Shown: one piece after another, positions 34,536 through 45,344 of the stretch
Layout: each line of letters starts with the position of its first letter
Numbering within the stretch: the stretch's first letter is position 1
Origin: Epiperipatus broadwayi
Lineage: Eukaryota > Onychophora > Udeonychophora > Euonychophora > Peripatidae
Assembly: GCA_028023455.1 (NCBI GenBank)
Contig: JAQFVV010006208.1
Span: 9,472,963-9,536,962, forward strand
Length of the DNA: 64,000 bases
Reading direction: 5' to 3'
Notes under the pieces: model-generated
The model's input: only the letters and a program-made list of their open reading frames with translations
Database searches by the model: none
What the model was told of the DNA's origin: nothing
Translations under genes and position numbers: made by a program

Positions 34536-35924
34536 GATTTTATTACCAAGATGTGGACAAATTGAAGTTAAATCAAATGATCTCCCATCATATTCAATCA
34601 TTATATGATGGTTTTAAAAAACATTTTCCATACATATGAACTTGTATGTGATGAACTTATGGATTACAAATCATTTCACAGATTTTAGAAACAACACCAC
34701 AAATTTAAATAATCAAGAATATGAAGGTCTCTTGGAAATGACTTCAGATTTGCCATTAAAATCAAACTTTCCAACAATGAATTTAAATAAATTTTGGATC
34801 AAAATTAAAAATGAGTACCCAAGTTTGCGTGAAAAGGCAATGAAAATGCTGGTTCCTTTCACGACAATATACAATTGTGTGAATAGGAATTTTTGGCAAT
34901 GTGGATTATAAAAACAAACTCAGAAACTGTTGCATTTCCATAGGTTCATTTCTTCACCTCATTTTAACCAATTTGATGCCAAATCTTAAATTTTTAATTG
35001 AAAATGAACAGCAATGATAATCACATTAAAACTTTAAATTGAAATCATTTGCTCCTATTATTATCATCTTAATGTTATTCTTTGGATTTTAATTTTGTGA
35101 ATATTTTGTGTTCAATATTTCTTGAAACAATTGTTATGTGATTATATTACAGTAGTTATTATATAACCTGTAATTCTTGAATCGATCATTATGATTTTCT
35201 GTGATTTTTATGGAATATTTGTTAATTATTCTTAATTAATATTATTTTTATGATAATTATATAGTTTGTGATGATTATATATAGGTACTTTTTTATATAT
35301 AGGTAATCAATATTTCTTGAGATCATTATTCTGTGATTTTATTTTATTTTTTTGGAATTTTATTATATAAATAATAATAATACATACTTGGTAGTTTTTT
35401 GTATTAACTAAGATATTATGTTGTGAGTAAAACAAATAGCATGTATTTCAGGAATTGAACCAGTAATATATATATATTCAAAACTGCCTAACACTATACT
35501 AGTAATAAATTAAAAAATACAAAACCATAAAACAGTACAATACTAGATAAAAATCCAAACTTTACCAAAATCCTTACACAACCATGGTTTCATCTACTAA
35601 ACAAATAGACCTTCTGAAGTAAAAATCAAACTAAAGAAGCAACATATATATACAAAACAAACAAACTTTCCTATAATTCATTTCAAAAAACCAACTTCCC
35701 TTAATACCAAAAGATGTCTTCATAAAATTGATAACCTCAGACTCAAGATGTTTTATCATTAAAGTTTCCTTGAAGTTGGCTTTTGAAATGGATTATGGGA
35801 AGGTTTGTTTGTTTAGTATATATATATATGATCTATAGATGGCGTTTTACCAAAAACACAATCAAAGCGTATTTGTTTACATAAACGTCAGAGTAAGCAT
35901 TCACTACCTCTTTCATTAGTTCCA

Positions 35925-35969
35925 CCCTCAGGTCATGATTTCAAATTGATTTGCTATCATCAGTGAAGG
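35925..35969 (-). ncRNA. Hammerhead motif, group 2, unit 1 of the 36-kb dimer (decayed)
   Basis: On the minus strand: CCTTCA, CTGATGA, TAGCAAATCAATTT, GAAA, TCATGA, CC, TGAGGG. Stem I pairs over six positions. The U before the cleavage base has become C and one side of stem II is changed, so this unit should be inactive. Confidence 0.65.
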
Positions 35970-36322
35970 AGAGGAAATAAGAAACTAGATCTAAACACTA
36001 AACTCTGAGCGTTTATGAAACAATTTCTATTCAGCTTGCAAGTGTGAATCTTTTAGACACGTAATGTCTTCAAACTCAGCATAGCAAGCCAGATAGCTAT
36101 ATGGGTCTGATATCAGTTCAGTATCACCACATAGTAGAAGCCTCTGCAATATATATCATTGCAAGAAAACTTCAAAGGTACATTTATGAAAAAAAAAAGT
36201 TAAACTTGCTAACACTTGTATTTATGATCTACAGAGGTCATTTTACCAAAAACACCGTTAAAGCATATGTTTATTTACATAAACGTCAGAGTAAGCATTC
36301 ACTATCTCTTTTGTTAGTTCCA

Positions 36323-36367
36323 CCCTCAGATCATGATTTCAAGCTGATTTGCTATCATCAGTGAAGG
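36323..36367 (-). ncRNA. Hammerhead motif, group 2, unit 2 of the 36-kb dimer
   Basis: On the minus strand: CCTTCA, CTGATGA, TAGCAAATCAGCTT, GAAA, TCATGA, TC, TGAGGG. The core is canonical. Stem I (CCTTCA with TGAGGG) differs from the 56-kb array (CTTTCA with TGAAAG) at positions that change on both strands. Stem III is ATC-AT-GAT, and the triplet is AUC. It lies 398 bp from the unit 1 motif. Confidence 0.75.
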
Positions 36368-36924
36368 ATAGGAATAAGAAACTAGATCTAAACACTAAAT
36401 TCTGAGTGTTTATGAAACAATTTCTATTCAGCTTGCAAGCGTGAATCTTTTAGACACATAATGTCTTCAAACTCAGCATAGCAAGCCAGATAGCTATATG
36501 GGTCTGATATCATTTCAGTATCACCACATAGTAGAAGCCTCTGCAATATATATCATTGCAAGAAAACTTCAAAGGTACATTTATGAAAAACAAAAAACAA
36601 GTTAAACTTGCTAATGCTTGTATTTATGATGTATAGATGGCGTTTTACCAAAAACACTGTCAAAGCATATGTATATATATGTTGCTTCTTTAGTTTGATT
36701 TTCACTTGAGAAGGTCTATTTATTTAGTAGATGAAACCATGGTCATGTAAGGATTTTGGTAAAGTTTGTATTTTTATCTAGTATTGTATTGTTTTATGGT
36801 TTTGTATATATAATGTCATAGATAAAAAAAATTAAAAAATTTATTGTTATTATGGAATTTTTTCTGTAATCTAAGTGAGCCACAGAGAGAAAGAGATTGA
36901 GAAACACTACATTAAAGTATATAT

Positions 36925-37690
36925 TTTTAACCTTTTATTTTAATTTTGAATGATATAATTATGAAAATTATAGAATATAGCAAATACATACATTTTCTTT
37001 AACAAATACACTAAAAATACGTCTGAAAATCTGGTTTCAAATGTACTCAAAAATGCTTTGAATTCTAGGTTTTGGGGCCTTGAGCCCAAATATCTGGACT
37101 TTACTATCAAATATAATGTGGATTCGTTACCCACTGAGTGGTTTCTAGTGTGTAAGAAAAGTTTCACTAAGCTTGAATCTACTTGCCAATTGTATAAACA
37201 TAGTGAAGAAACTATAGATCATCTAATTTACGATTGCGTCAGACTAACAAAAATGAGGAAAGTAATCTGCGATCACTCAAAAATTGGTCTACATGCAATC
37301 ACCTCCATCAAAAACTGAGTGAACTCCAGGATTTACTCAAGGATTAGAAATTTCAATATTTATAGTATACACAATGTGGGCTGTTAGCTGTAAATTGGTC
37401 TTCGGGGGTATTAAAACAAGAAGAGGAGCTCTTCTTTCTCAGGACAATATATAAAATCAAAACGAGATGTCCTTCGCTCCTCCAAGAAATTATTTGAAGA
37501 CACTTGGTCTCTTTTTGACGTTCCCAATTTAAACTAATCAAGAATGGACAAAGTGATATTACAGCTCAAGTATTCATAACTCATTATCAATGTCTGTAAA
37601 TTTCTTCTTTTTTTTCACGTTTGTTTTTCAGTGTTGATTAACACAATTTTTTTCACAATAAAAATTTTATTTAAAAAAAAAAAGCTCCCC
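36925..37690 (+). mobile_element. LINE, 5'-truncated 3' end
   Basis: The plus strand encodes a LINE C-terminus: LNSRFWGLEPKYLDFTIKYN, LPTEWFLVCKKSFTKLESTC, then CQLYKHSEETIDHLIYDC, ending at 37318. The knuckle has C-x2-Y in place of C-x2-C, so it is damaged. A 3' UTR follows with AATAAA near 37660 and a poly(A) run ending at about 37682. The layout matches the LINEs at 14.4 and 41.2 kb. It begins close to the right end of the hAT. Confidence 0.75.
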
Positions 37691-38502
37691 CCCCCCCCAA
37701 AAAAAAAATCCCTTACATGAAAACATAATAATTAGTTTATAAATATCTGATGCTGTCTTAAATTCTATATTAAAATATGAAGGAATGGCTGATGTAATAA
37801 TTCGACATAATTTCTTATTTATATAAGATCCGCTTTAGTTTTTTCATCTTTTTTTCTTTGTTCAGGTGTAAAATTATTTTTATATTTTAAATGTTTTTTT
37901 TATGTCCAACACTTAATAATTTTTTAACGTATATTAGAATATTATATATAATTGATTACTTTGATAAATTACATATTTTATTTCTAAATAAAAATATTTA
38001 AAATACAATAAATTTATCAGTGGTAGGAAGTTTTAAAAATGTATTAATAAATCTCCTAATTGCATAGCCTTTTATAAACATCTTATATTCAATTTTATTG
38101 TTTTCTTGTTACAAGCTTAATGAAATATCATATATAATTTAAGTGACTTCAAAATCTCAAGTCCATTTCAAGCCTTTAATTTAATTTATCTGTAAGATAT
38201 TTAACTAAAGTCAATGCTTCAACAATAAACACATCATCCACATGTCTAAACTCACTTTTTTTACTAACAAGAAAAACTAAAATCAAAAAATATAACTGCA
38301 AGCAATATTTGAGATTAGTAACCTGATGGGCTAGCAAACTTTCTCAAAAATTAGTAATAAATTTTGATCAATAAAATATCAATTTATCTTTAATAAATAA
38401 AAATTTAAACTCTCACTTTTTTATTTAAACATTGATCAATTATTTGGATGGATTATTATGTATTTATAGATTTATATAATTTTGTAACATCTAATGTACA
38501 CA
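37691..38502. other. A+T-rich spacer, nothing recognised
   Basis: A C-run lies next to the LINE poly(A). The remainder is A+T-rich with no recognised feature. Confidence 0.5.
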
Positions 38503-38504
38503 TT

Positions 38505-38742
38505 TTTGGTACTAGTTTAGAATGAGCTATCCACCATTTTGGTTTCTAAGGGGAGTTGTGTAAATTTTCTGACAAAAATGGAAATTTTTAAACAGTGTTG
38601 GATAAAATAACTGGAACACATCATGTCAATATTGTATGGTGTTATTCTGATATTTTTTAATGCTTAGTTGTGTCATTGGCAGCTTTGGGACTCCCCTTAG
38701 AAACCAAAATAAGGAGAGTGCACTTTAACTAGTACCAAATTG
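38505..38742. mobile_element. Short terminal-inverted-repeat element (MITE), about 238 bp
   Basis: The ends TTTGGTACTAGTTTAGAATG and its near mirror ending CTAGTACCAAA bracket inner mirrored blocks TTTTGGTTTCTAAGGGGAGT and ACTCCCCTTAGAAACCAAAA. The arms are about 65 bp. There is no coding sequence. I could not fix a target duplication, so the superfamily is open. Confidence 0.75.
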
Positions 38743-39200
38743 TCTTCTCTAGTAATACCTTTTGCCAAAATCAAGACAATAGTATGTTCATCAAATTCTA
38801 ATTTGTTTTGTAAAAGTTTTTCATAAATAATTGCTACTTGAAGAATGTGCTCCTTTCAAATTTTAGCATCAGTTGGATAGGTCTAGTATGTTTATGCATG
38901 TTTCAATTTTCAAATCTCTTAAAATTATAGCAACTGATGAACAAATATTTAAATACATTTTCTTATTTAGTACTTTATTTATATAAACTTTAAATAATAT
39001 ATTCATAAATTTCATTTTCATTTGTATCAACAGAATAAATCAATTGATGAAATTTGATGGCTAATTTTTTTTAAACTAATTTTTTTGTAATAATTGCAAG
39101 GAAATCAAATCATATATCTTATGACTTAATTTAATAAGCTTGTATTACAAATGTTATATAATGCATGTGCCAAATAGCTTTTAACAAGCTTTTCAGAATA
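38743..39200. other. A+T-rich spacer, nothing recognised
   Basis: No feature is recognised. Confidence 0.5.
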
Positions 39201-39204
39201 TTCC

Positions 39205-39440
39205 TATCATTAAACCGGTTTCTAGCTCTGGCTTTCATCAATCAGGCACTAGGATAATTCAGGCATTAGATTTAACAAGATCAAGATAAGCACTTTATCT
39301 AATGTTTAACTATTAAGTTGAAAGTCTGAAATTTTCAGACATCCATCTGTCTTCAAATCCAACTATCTAACTCAATTAGCCACATGGGATTGAACTAAGT
39401 TCAGATACTAATAGCATTAACAATATAAAACCACCAAAGC
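39205..39440 (-). repeat. Group 2/3 ribozyme repeat fragment, decayed
   Basis: On the plus strand, CATCTGTCTTCAAATCCAAC, TAGCCACATGGGATTGAACT and AAGTTCAGATAC align with the backbone of the 56-kb array. The ribozyme region (39208-39245, minus) reads TTGATGA, AAGC-CAGA-GCTA, GAAACCGGTTT. It has lost the first C and the cleavage C, so it is dead. Confidence 0.55.
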
Positions 39441-40785
39441 CTTAAGAGCAAGTGTACAAATGTTTGGACTAAATACATAATAGATAAAATCTTACCTTTC
39501 CCATCTGATGATGATCAGATTAGTACACAATCAAGTGTTCATCATAAACTATATTTTACTTTGCTTACACAAAAGGCAACAATATTTCTTCATTATTTAT
39601 GTCCTAATGCTTATATTCCCCCTTTTTATCTCTATATTAAAGTAAAGAAAAAAAACATTATATCACATATCCAAATAAATAAAGCTAATGATATCCATCT
39701 AAATTTAGTTTAGAAGTTCATAAGGAAAAATGTCTTAGCGAATCATTATAGTAATCCTTGTTAATCCATTTCAAATACAGATGGTAAATTGTGAGTGTTC
39801 AAAAACATCCATTAGGTCACTTATTCTTTATAGCCTTGGAATTTCTGCTTTGAAGTGGAGAGTTATTGGATCCATAAATTTAGAATCAACTTGATGTTTC
39901 ATAGTGCCGGTATAAAGTGCTAGATCAGTTCCATCCCAGTTCTGACATGTTATAGCTCCATGAGTGATGACTTTCTTTCCTTGATGTCACTTTTTCACTT
40001 AGCAATGCGTATTTATCTATCACTATTATGACTTCTTTTGAGTGAAGTAATATCAATATTTCTTGTAGTATTGTATATCCTCAAATCTAGATTTTGCGAT
40101 CTATAACTTAGAATTACTGACACATTGGAAATTCAAATGATCTGAATTTACTTGTGAAGATTTCAATTTTGATTTCCTTATTTGGCTAACTTTAATTCTA
40201 TACACTTGTTCTCGCTTTCTTGTATATCCAGATATTGGTATGTAATATTATTTCAAGTCAAAATTGGCTGACGTTTTTCTTCAAATTGTAAATTCAAATC
40301 TTCTATCTAAATTTTTGTAGGCTATTCAGCAGATAAGAAAGTTTATCTCTCTTTGGAGAAGAAGTGCATTGTTTAAAGAAAACCAATTCGTGATTATCAT
40401 TTAAGTCCATTTTTGACATCATTTTTAATGAGTATTAATATATGTAATTTGTTAATAGCAATAAAATATTTATTTGATATTTCTTTACTTTTAATATTAA
40501 TTTTCATTTCTTGATTGCATTCATTTTATGCTATTTTATTTACCATGCATTGTTATACTGTATTGGAGTTATAACACATTTAACAAGGTAATAACTGCTA
40601 AAGGTTAGTTATCATATATGTCTTATAATTTGAGATATGTGTTTACGGTATAATTAAATTGACGTTTAAAATATGTATTGCAATATGGTTTGTCAATTTG
40701 AGTGCTTTAATATTTATTGATCTAGTGATTAATAAATAATGCTAATATCATGGGTCTTGGATTCGGATTAGGCCACGCAGTGTGT
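39441..40785. other. A+T-rich spacer, nothing recognised
   Basis: No repeat family, RNA gene or meaningful frame is recognised. Confidence 0.5.
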
Positions 40786-40789
40786 AATT

Positions 40790-41760
40790 TTTTTTCTCAG
40801 TGATGAAAGTTTATTTATAAAAAAACAGATACCAATACAGTTACAACAAGGTTTACAAGGGAGTGATTATACGATAAATTAAAATTTCAGAAGCAACATG
40901 ATAAGAGAGGAAGGATACATGTGAGAAGGGAATGGGAATTGGAAAGGGGAAGCGGTGTGTAATCCATGCCAGTCTGAGATGCATGTCTTCATTGAGCAAG
41001 CACCACATGGGTTACAAACATTTGAATGATTGAGTCCTATGACAGAGGCTGAGAGGATGGAAGATGGAGGGTTGCCCAAGTGTCTGTGAGGAGTGGAGGT
41101 GGGACTTGTTTGGTATCTCTGGTTTTGAGAGAGCGAATTAGGTCCAATAGCTTTTGATTCACTGAATGTACTCTCTGGTCAAAAATAATGGCACATCAGA
41201 GCAACCAGAGTGCATAGATGAGAAAAACTGATAATCTAATAGTTGCAAAGACCCCTGTTTCTATGAATTCTTGGAGATTGAAGATGGTATTCCTGTGCAA
41301 GGAAAGGCAGGAGTTGATGACATCTCACTCCAAGCAGAAAGGGACATTTAAATAAGAAGTGCTGGAGGGTTTCATTGTCAGTTTTACAGAGCTGGCATAT
41401 GGGAGAGATCTTGGTGAAACCCCTACAGTTGACCAAAAATTGATTTGTGGGAAGGCAGTGAAGATTGATTTTGAGGAGGAAATCGAGGAAATTTGGCTCA
41501 AGGGAACACCTTTTGAATTTGCAGATTAATTGAGCATTGATAAGTTTGAGAAATGTAGGGGACACAATGGAGAAATCTGCAGTCTGATTGAAAACCTCCC
41601 AGTACTTTAGTTTGCCACTAATGGATGGTATAAAAAAGCCAGCCTTATAAAGGATGTTTGGCAATGAGTGAGGTCCATGACCTGGGCCTGCCACTGGGAG
41701 GAGGTATTAGTGGGATGCAAGGGATGCTGTAACAATATATTTGACCTTTATTGTTAAAAG
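40790..41760 (-). mobile_element. LINE, 5'-truncated 3' end
   Basis: The minus-strand frame 41694-41236 has ISGKLKYWEVFNQTADFSIV, SLEPNFLDFLLKINLHCLPT, then FLVNCRGFTKISPICQLC and CKTDNETLQHFLFKCPF, an intact C-x2-C-x7-H-x4-C knuckle. A 3' UTR follows to about 40790, with AATAAA on the minus strand near 40812 just before an A-rich end. Its base composition is less A+T-rich than the neighbours, so it is probably one of the younger LINE copies here. Nothing of the reverse transcriptase core is left. Confidence 0.8.
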
Positions 41761-42021
41761 TAGGTTACCTTGACAACAGTTTAAAATTGTTGATTGTTAT
41801 TGATTTGGGATTGTCTAAGTGTTGACTGTTTTTGAAATGAATGTCTTCATGGGAAAAGATGTTTTATAAATCATGGTTTCCGGAGCAACCATGTTTAGTA
41901 AAATAAAATAAAAGTAAAATACCATGTTTCAACAAGATAACACTCGTTCTCATATATATCTAATATTAAATAGACATGTAATATAATAATAAAAACAAAA
42001 AACTGATGTTAACTATAAATT

Positions 42022-42627
42022 AAATCGTGCTATCACACTTCCAACGTAAAGCTGTCAACAAATAGAAAACTAATCTCAACTAATAGGCTTATTAAGGATA
42101 CTAAAGACACTATAGCTTCTGATCAGATCCCACAGGCTGTGTATGGAGTGGCATGCCCTCATAATGGATGCAAAGCATCATACTATTGTGAAACAAGAGC
42201 TACCATAGCTACTAGGATATCACAATACAAGTATAGATACAATAAGCACATATGAATCCAAGAATGCATTTCAATTTTTGCACAACATCAAAAAATGTCA
42301 GGACATCTGTTTCAATCCGCATCTGCAAAATTAGTTTGTACTGAGAGGCATGATATTAGGCGAAAGGTAAAAAAAGCTTATTTTATAGCAGAGGACACCT
42401 TCACCATTAATTGTAAGGATGCTTGTTTTGCTATATCTAAAAGATGGTCTTAGTTACTCATTTGCATAGAATTTGCATATGGTATTTATTTATATGATTT
42501 TAAAGAAAGAATCATAACTGGCTATGAATATGAAAAGTACATCTTCTTGAAAACACTCAGCCATTTAATTTAGTTTTCTATTTGTTGTTACAGCTTTACA
42601 TTGAAATTGTGATAGCACGATTTAATA
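42022..42627 (+). mobile_element. PLE endonuclease fragment inside 52-bp inverted repeats
   Basis: The left repeat (TTAAATCGTGCTATCACAC, going on to GCTGTCAACAAATAGAAAAC) is mirrored by the right repeat at about 42574-42627 (AGTTTTCTATTTGTTGTTAC, ending GATAGCACGATTTAA). Between them sits a PLE endonuclease pseudogene. The inverted pair may be PLE flank copies, as at 3.7-5.4 kb. It could also be a transposon that picked up a PLE fragment. Confidence 0.7.
42065..42453 (+). pseudogene. PLE GIY-YIG endonuclease fragment, broken
   Basis: The frame begins LISTNRLIKDTKD, matching NTNRLINNTKD in the 4-kb copy. It continues AVYGVACPHNGCKASYYCET, ATIATRISQY, then a stop in NKHI*IQEC, and ends ERHDIRRKVKKAYFIAED and CFAISKRWS. 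The YYGE of the 4-kb copy is YYCE here, so the second half of the GIY-YIG signature is damaged. The reverse transcriptase is absent. Confidence 0.8.
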
Positions 42628-42819
42628 TTATCATATTGAAGACAAACGTAAAGTATAAATCTACAGATTATTACTTAAATTAAATATACTAAAAATAAAA
42701 TCTATAAATAAATATTAACTATAGTTAAGCTTATGACATATTCCATTAACATTTTATCTTTAAATTCAAATTAGCTTTTAAACTGCAAAATAATAATGTT
42801 AATTTAATCTTTATTTAAT

Positions 42820-43604
42820 CATTAGCTTACAAAACAAATTACAGAATTAACATTGATATCAAACTATTACACTAACATTTATATCATTCACAGATACCTT
42901 AATACCATTGTTGAGCTATAGTTTTACAGTTTTCTTTTTATCAAAGATTACCATAAGGAAACATAGTTCTTACCAATCTTCAAGAAAACCACAAGAAAAA
43001 ATACACTCCATGACATCCCATCCAATGCATCGTTTCCATGCTTATTCACAGTCTAGCCTATGTGAGTCATCATTCTACCAACCATCAGGCCAGGTAAACA
43101 TACTTGATGTTACTGTGTAGGCTTTTGTTGGAGCTAGCATTTTATCTCTACATTTGGCCACATCTATTGTTTTTTTTTAAATTCTCTAAACCAATTGATA
43201 TTTGTTCCAAGGAATATAAATTTATCTCTCACCCAGTAGATGGCAAATAGATGGAACACTGTGAGCCTAATTAGGATTAAATTGATTCTCTGGATTATGT
43301 AATGAATTAATGCAGTGGAAAACAAATACTATATTAATATTAATGGTGTTTTTTAGCAATGTAACAACTAACAAATGATTATCAATATAACAGATTCTAA
43401 ATGAGGTGAAAGGGAAACTTTCATGAACAAAAAAAAATTAGCAACTTTAGCATTCATAGATAGGGATAACAAATGTTGGAAATAACCCGCCATTGATAAA
43501 ATTATTATATGTCTTAGGTCCGATTTCGTATGTAATCTTGTCTCAGCTAGGCACAGCATGTGAGGACGGAATTGCTCAATCCACTCGTTAATCGCTTGCA
43601 TTCT
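42820..43604 (-). mobile_element. LINE of the 14-17 kb family, internally deleted
   Basis: The 3' UTR (42820-43270) aligns with 13985-14440. At about 43275 the sequence jumps straight to the endonuclease region, matching 17010 onwards (GGATTAAATTGATTC). The reverse transcriptase, about 2.5 kb, is missing. The minus-strand frame 43610-43368 keeps INEWIEQFRPHMLCLAETRL, the catalytic glutamate block. SINE-A copy 3 is inserted next to this frame. Confidence 0.75.
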
Positions 43605-43710
43605 TTCCATATGTCAAAGCATCGGCCAGGAAGCGAACCCGCAAACCCGGGACAACTGCTTATAAGGCAGCTGTGCTGTCCATTTGGCTACCGCTTGATG
43701 CTTGCATTCT
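43594..43710 (-). mobile_element. SINE-A copy 3 with target duplication
   Basis: The minus-strand SINE (43605-43699) has an 11-bp flanking repeat GCTTGCATTCT at 43594-43604 and 43700-43710. The repeat is the LINE's own coding sequence, so the SINE is younger than the LINE. The B-box part on the minus strand is GCGGGTTCGCTTCC. Confidence 0.85.
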
Positions 43711-43827
43711 CAGTCTTGAATTAAGTCCTTTGGAATTGTCACCCACCAGGTTTAATTTCATAAGCTTTAAAAGGAAAAAAACAATAAACTTAAATTATAT
43801 GTGATTGACAGGTTTTGTGTTTATTTA

Positions 43828-43945
43828 GCCTGGCATGGTTTAGTACAACGATAAACTGTCCGCCTCTGGAGCATAAGTTTCTTGGATCGCACTTCAGGCA
43901 CTCAAACTTTTTGTGAACTCCTGAGCAATAAATCCATTTACTCAT
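43828..43945 (+). mobile_element. SINE-C copy 2 (tRNA-derived)
   Basis: The tRNA-like head (43828-43900) has GCCTG at its start and CAGGC at its end, which pair like an acceptor stem. It includes TGGTTTAGTACAACGATAAA and the anticodon-arm-like TCCGCCTCTGGAGC. The B-box position is TTGGATCGCACTTC, a weak match. The tail CTCAAACTTTTTGTGAACTC matches SINE-C copy 1. Confidence 0.6.
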
Positions 43946-44119
43946 CAAACTATTTGACATATTTAAAAAATATGCTTTTTTAAATTTTCTTTTGCTTAAA
44001 TCATTCTCCATTTTAAACACAAACTTCCATCAATATTCTCTGCATACACAGAGTAATATAATATTCTACCCAATATTTCATGTTCATGAATTTTTTTAAT
44101 GCATAGATTGCCTACTTCC

Positions 44120-44560
44120 TCATCCTCACCATTATTATCTTCATCATCATCATCATCATCTTTAGCCATTATCAGTCCATTATAGAATGAAGGTCTCTCC
44201 AAGTTCAATCTATCTTCTCCAATCTCTTAGACTCTTTTCTCCACATCACACTTCCTTCTTTCATCCATCTATCTCACATGTGGTTTCTTTCTAGGTCTTT
44301 TACATTCTTTTGGAATCCTGTTTAAGATTTCAACTGCTCACCTATTATCATCCTTTCTAGCAAGATGTCCAGCCCAACGCTACTTTAGTCTCTTAATTTT
44401 TTTAATGATGTCAACAACACCTGTTTGTTTTCTCACCCATGCATTTCATTTTCAATCTCTTCTTGTTACTCCTAATATATGTCTCTCCATACTTCATTGA
44501 ATGGCCTAAAGTCTTTGCATTTTAAATATAATATTATATTTGCTGGTGATGTCAACAATA
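44120..44560 (-). mobile_element. RTE-type LINE, 3' end
   Basis: On the minus strand: RLKWRWAGHLARKDDNRWAV, EILNRIPKECKRPRKKPHVR, a stop, then MDERRKCDV and LNLERPSFYNGLIMAKDDDD running into the (GAT)n tail at about 44140-44163. This is the same family as 3237-3446 and is longer on the 5' side. Stops and frameshifts make it inactive. Confidence 0.8.
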
Positions 44561-44885
44561 TCTTTTCCAATAGTAATTTGTTTGCTAAGATTTGATGCTG
44601 GTTTGAAGATTATATTAAACTATGAAGAAACAACAAAAGTAATTATTCTACACACATATTCTTATTTATATAAAGTATTAAGACTATTTCTTCTCATCTT
44701 TTTTTCCCCAATCCATATGTAAAAATATTTAATATATTTAAAATGCCTGTTCATTTATACTAAATATCTTATTAATATATATTTTAATATTAGATCATTG
44801 ATTATTTTAATATTTATATAACAATTTTCTGAATAACAATGTTTTAAACCCAGCCAATATAAATAATCAAAACCTTTGAAAAAAT
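44561..44885. other. A+T-rich spacer, nothing recognised
   Basis: No feature is recognised. Confidence 0.5.
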
Positions 44886-44929
44886 GTTCACTAGGTGCTT
44901 ACCACTAGCTCCTAACAAGTTGAAATCCT

Positions 44930-44979
44930 AACTCCTGAGGTGAGCCATACGCTCAAAACCGATTGGTCTGGGAATGAGG
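44930..44979 (+). ncRNA. Degenerate hammerhead, group 3 unit 1
   Basis: The order is CTGAGG, T, GAGC-CATAC-GCTC, AAAA, CCGATTGG, TC, TGGGAATGAGG. Stem II pairs over four positions and stem III over three. The 5' strand of stem I is shortened and G12 is A. I expect no activity. Confidence 0.55.
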
Positions 44980-45344
44980 ATTTTTCGGTAGAGATTTTGA
45001 ATTCTTTCTCTTTTGACACCTATAATTAAAGCTTGTTAGGAGCTAGTGGTAAGATCCATCTAGTAAATATTTTAGTACAAGCTTAAAAGCAAGTTGCACA
45101 ATTTGTGTCTTGTTTTATTAATTATTATAAATGTACCCTTGAAGGCTTTTGTGATGTTATATTGCTTTAGCTATTAATATGTGGTGAAACTGAACTGAAT
45201 TCAAACCCATATAGCTATCTGGTTTGTAAGACTGGATTTGAAGACATTTATGTGTCTGAAAAATTCAAGTTTTCAAATTGATAATAACATATTAAATAAG
45301 TGCTGAGGGTTGGGAGTTTTAAATCTAATGTCTGAAATCCTAAC

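Larger units (their letters stand above)
32600..34990 (+). pseudogene. hAT transposase (ZBED5-like), broken in at least three pieces
   Basis: Piece 1 (about 32600-32956) has SLEYFKCKARI, ALWIAKTKKSFTVAE and SIPLSNGTI, and ends MSENIE. Piece 2 (33577-34180) resumes with QLV and carries KIFVIQSDESSDISKK with the first catalytic aspartate, EEFLCCVKLSSR, then in shifted frames CTDGVDSLV and HQQRVTAKSLSPGLKEVL. Piece 3 (34636-34911) has EYEGLLEMTSDLPLKSNF and NLNKFWIKIKNEYPSLREKA, the dimerisation region near the C-terminus. The gaps are filled by the 620-bp and the group 1 insertions. This would have been the cut-and-paste enzyme of the element. Confidence 0.8.
35518..36810. mobile_element. Foldback with a group 2 ribozyme dimer inside
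   Basis: Outer arms of about 130 bp mirror each other at 35518-35648 (TACAAAACCATAAAACAG at the start) and 36672-36810. Within the left part lies a smaller foldback at 35656-35818 (AAACAAACAAACTTTCCT and its mirror). After a TA run the group 2 repeat follows in about 2.1 units (35825-36670), read on the minus strand, and ends in another TA run. This looks like a ribozyme repeat inserted at TA-rich DNA inside an older foldback. The whole lies in the right part of the hAT. Confidence 0.75.
31355..36917 (+). mobile_element. hAT transposon (ZBED-like), with 8-bp target duplication and nested insertions
   Basis: The left end CAGTGTTTTTCAACTG at 31363 is of the CAGTGTTTCTCAA type seen in hAT elements. 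The right end at 36909 reads TTGAGAAACACTA, its near mirror. The flanks are CTATAAAG (31355-31362) and CATTAAAG (36910-36917), an 8-bp duplication with two changes, as hAT elements make. Transposase pieces lie on the plus strand between about 32600 and 34990. Inside sit a group 1 foldback (32170-32520), a 620-bp foldback (32957-33576), a group 1 fragment (34335-34535) and a foldback with a group 2 ribozyme dimer (35518-36810). Confidence 0.8.
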
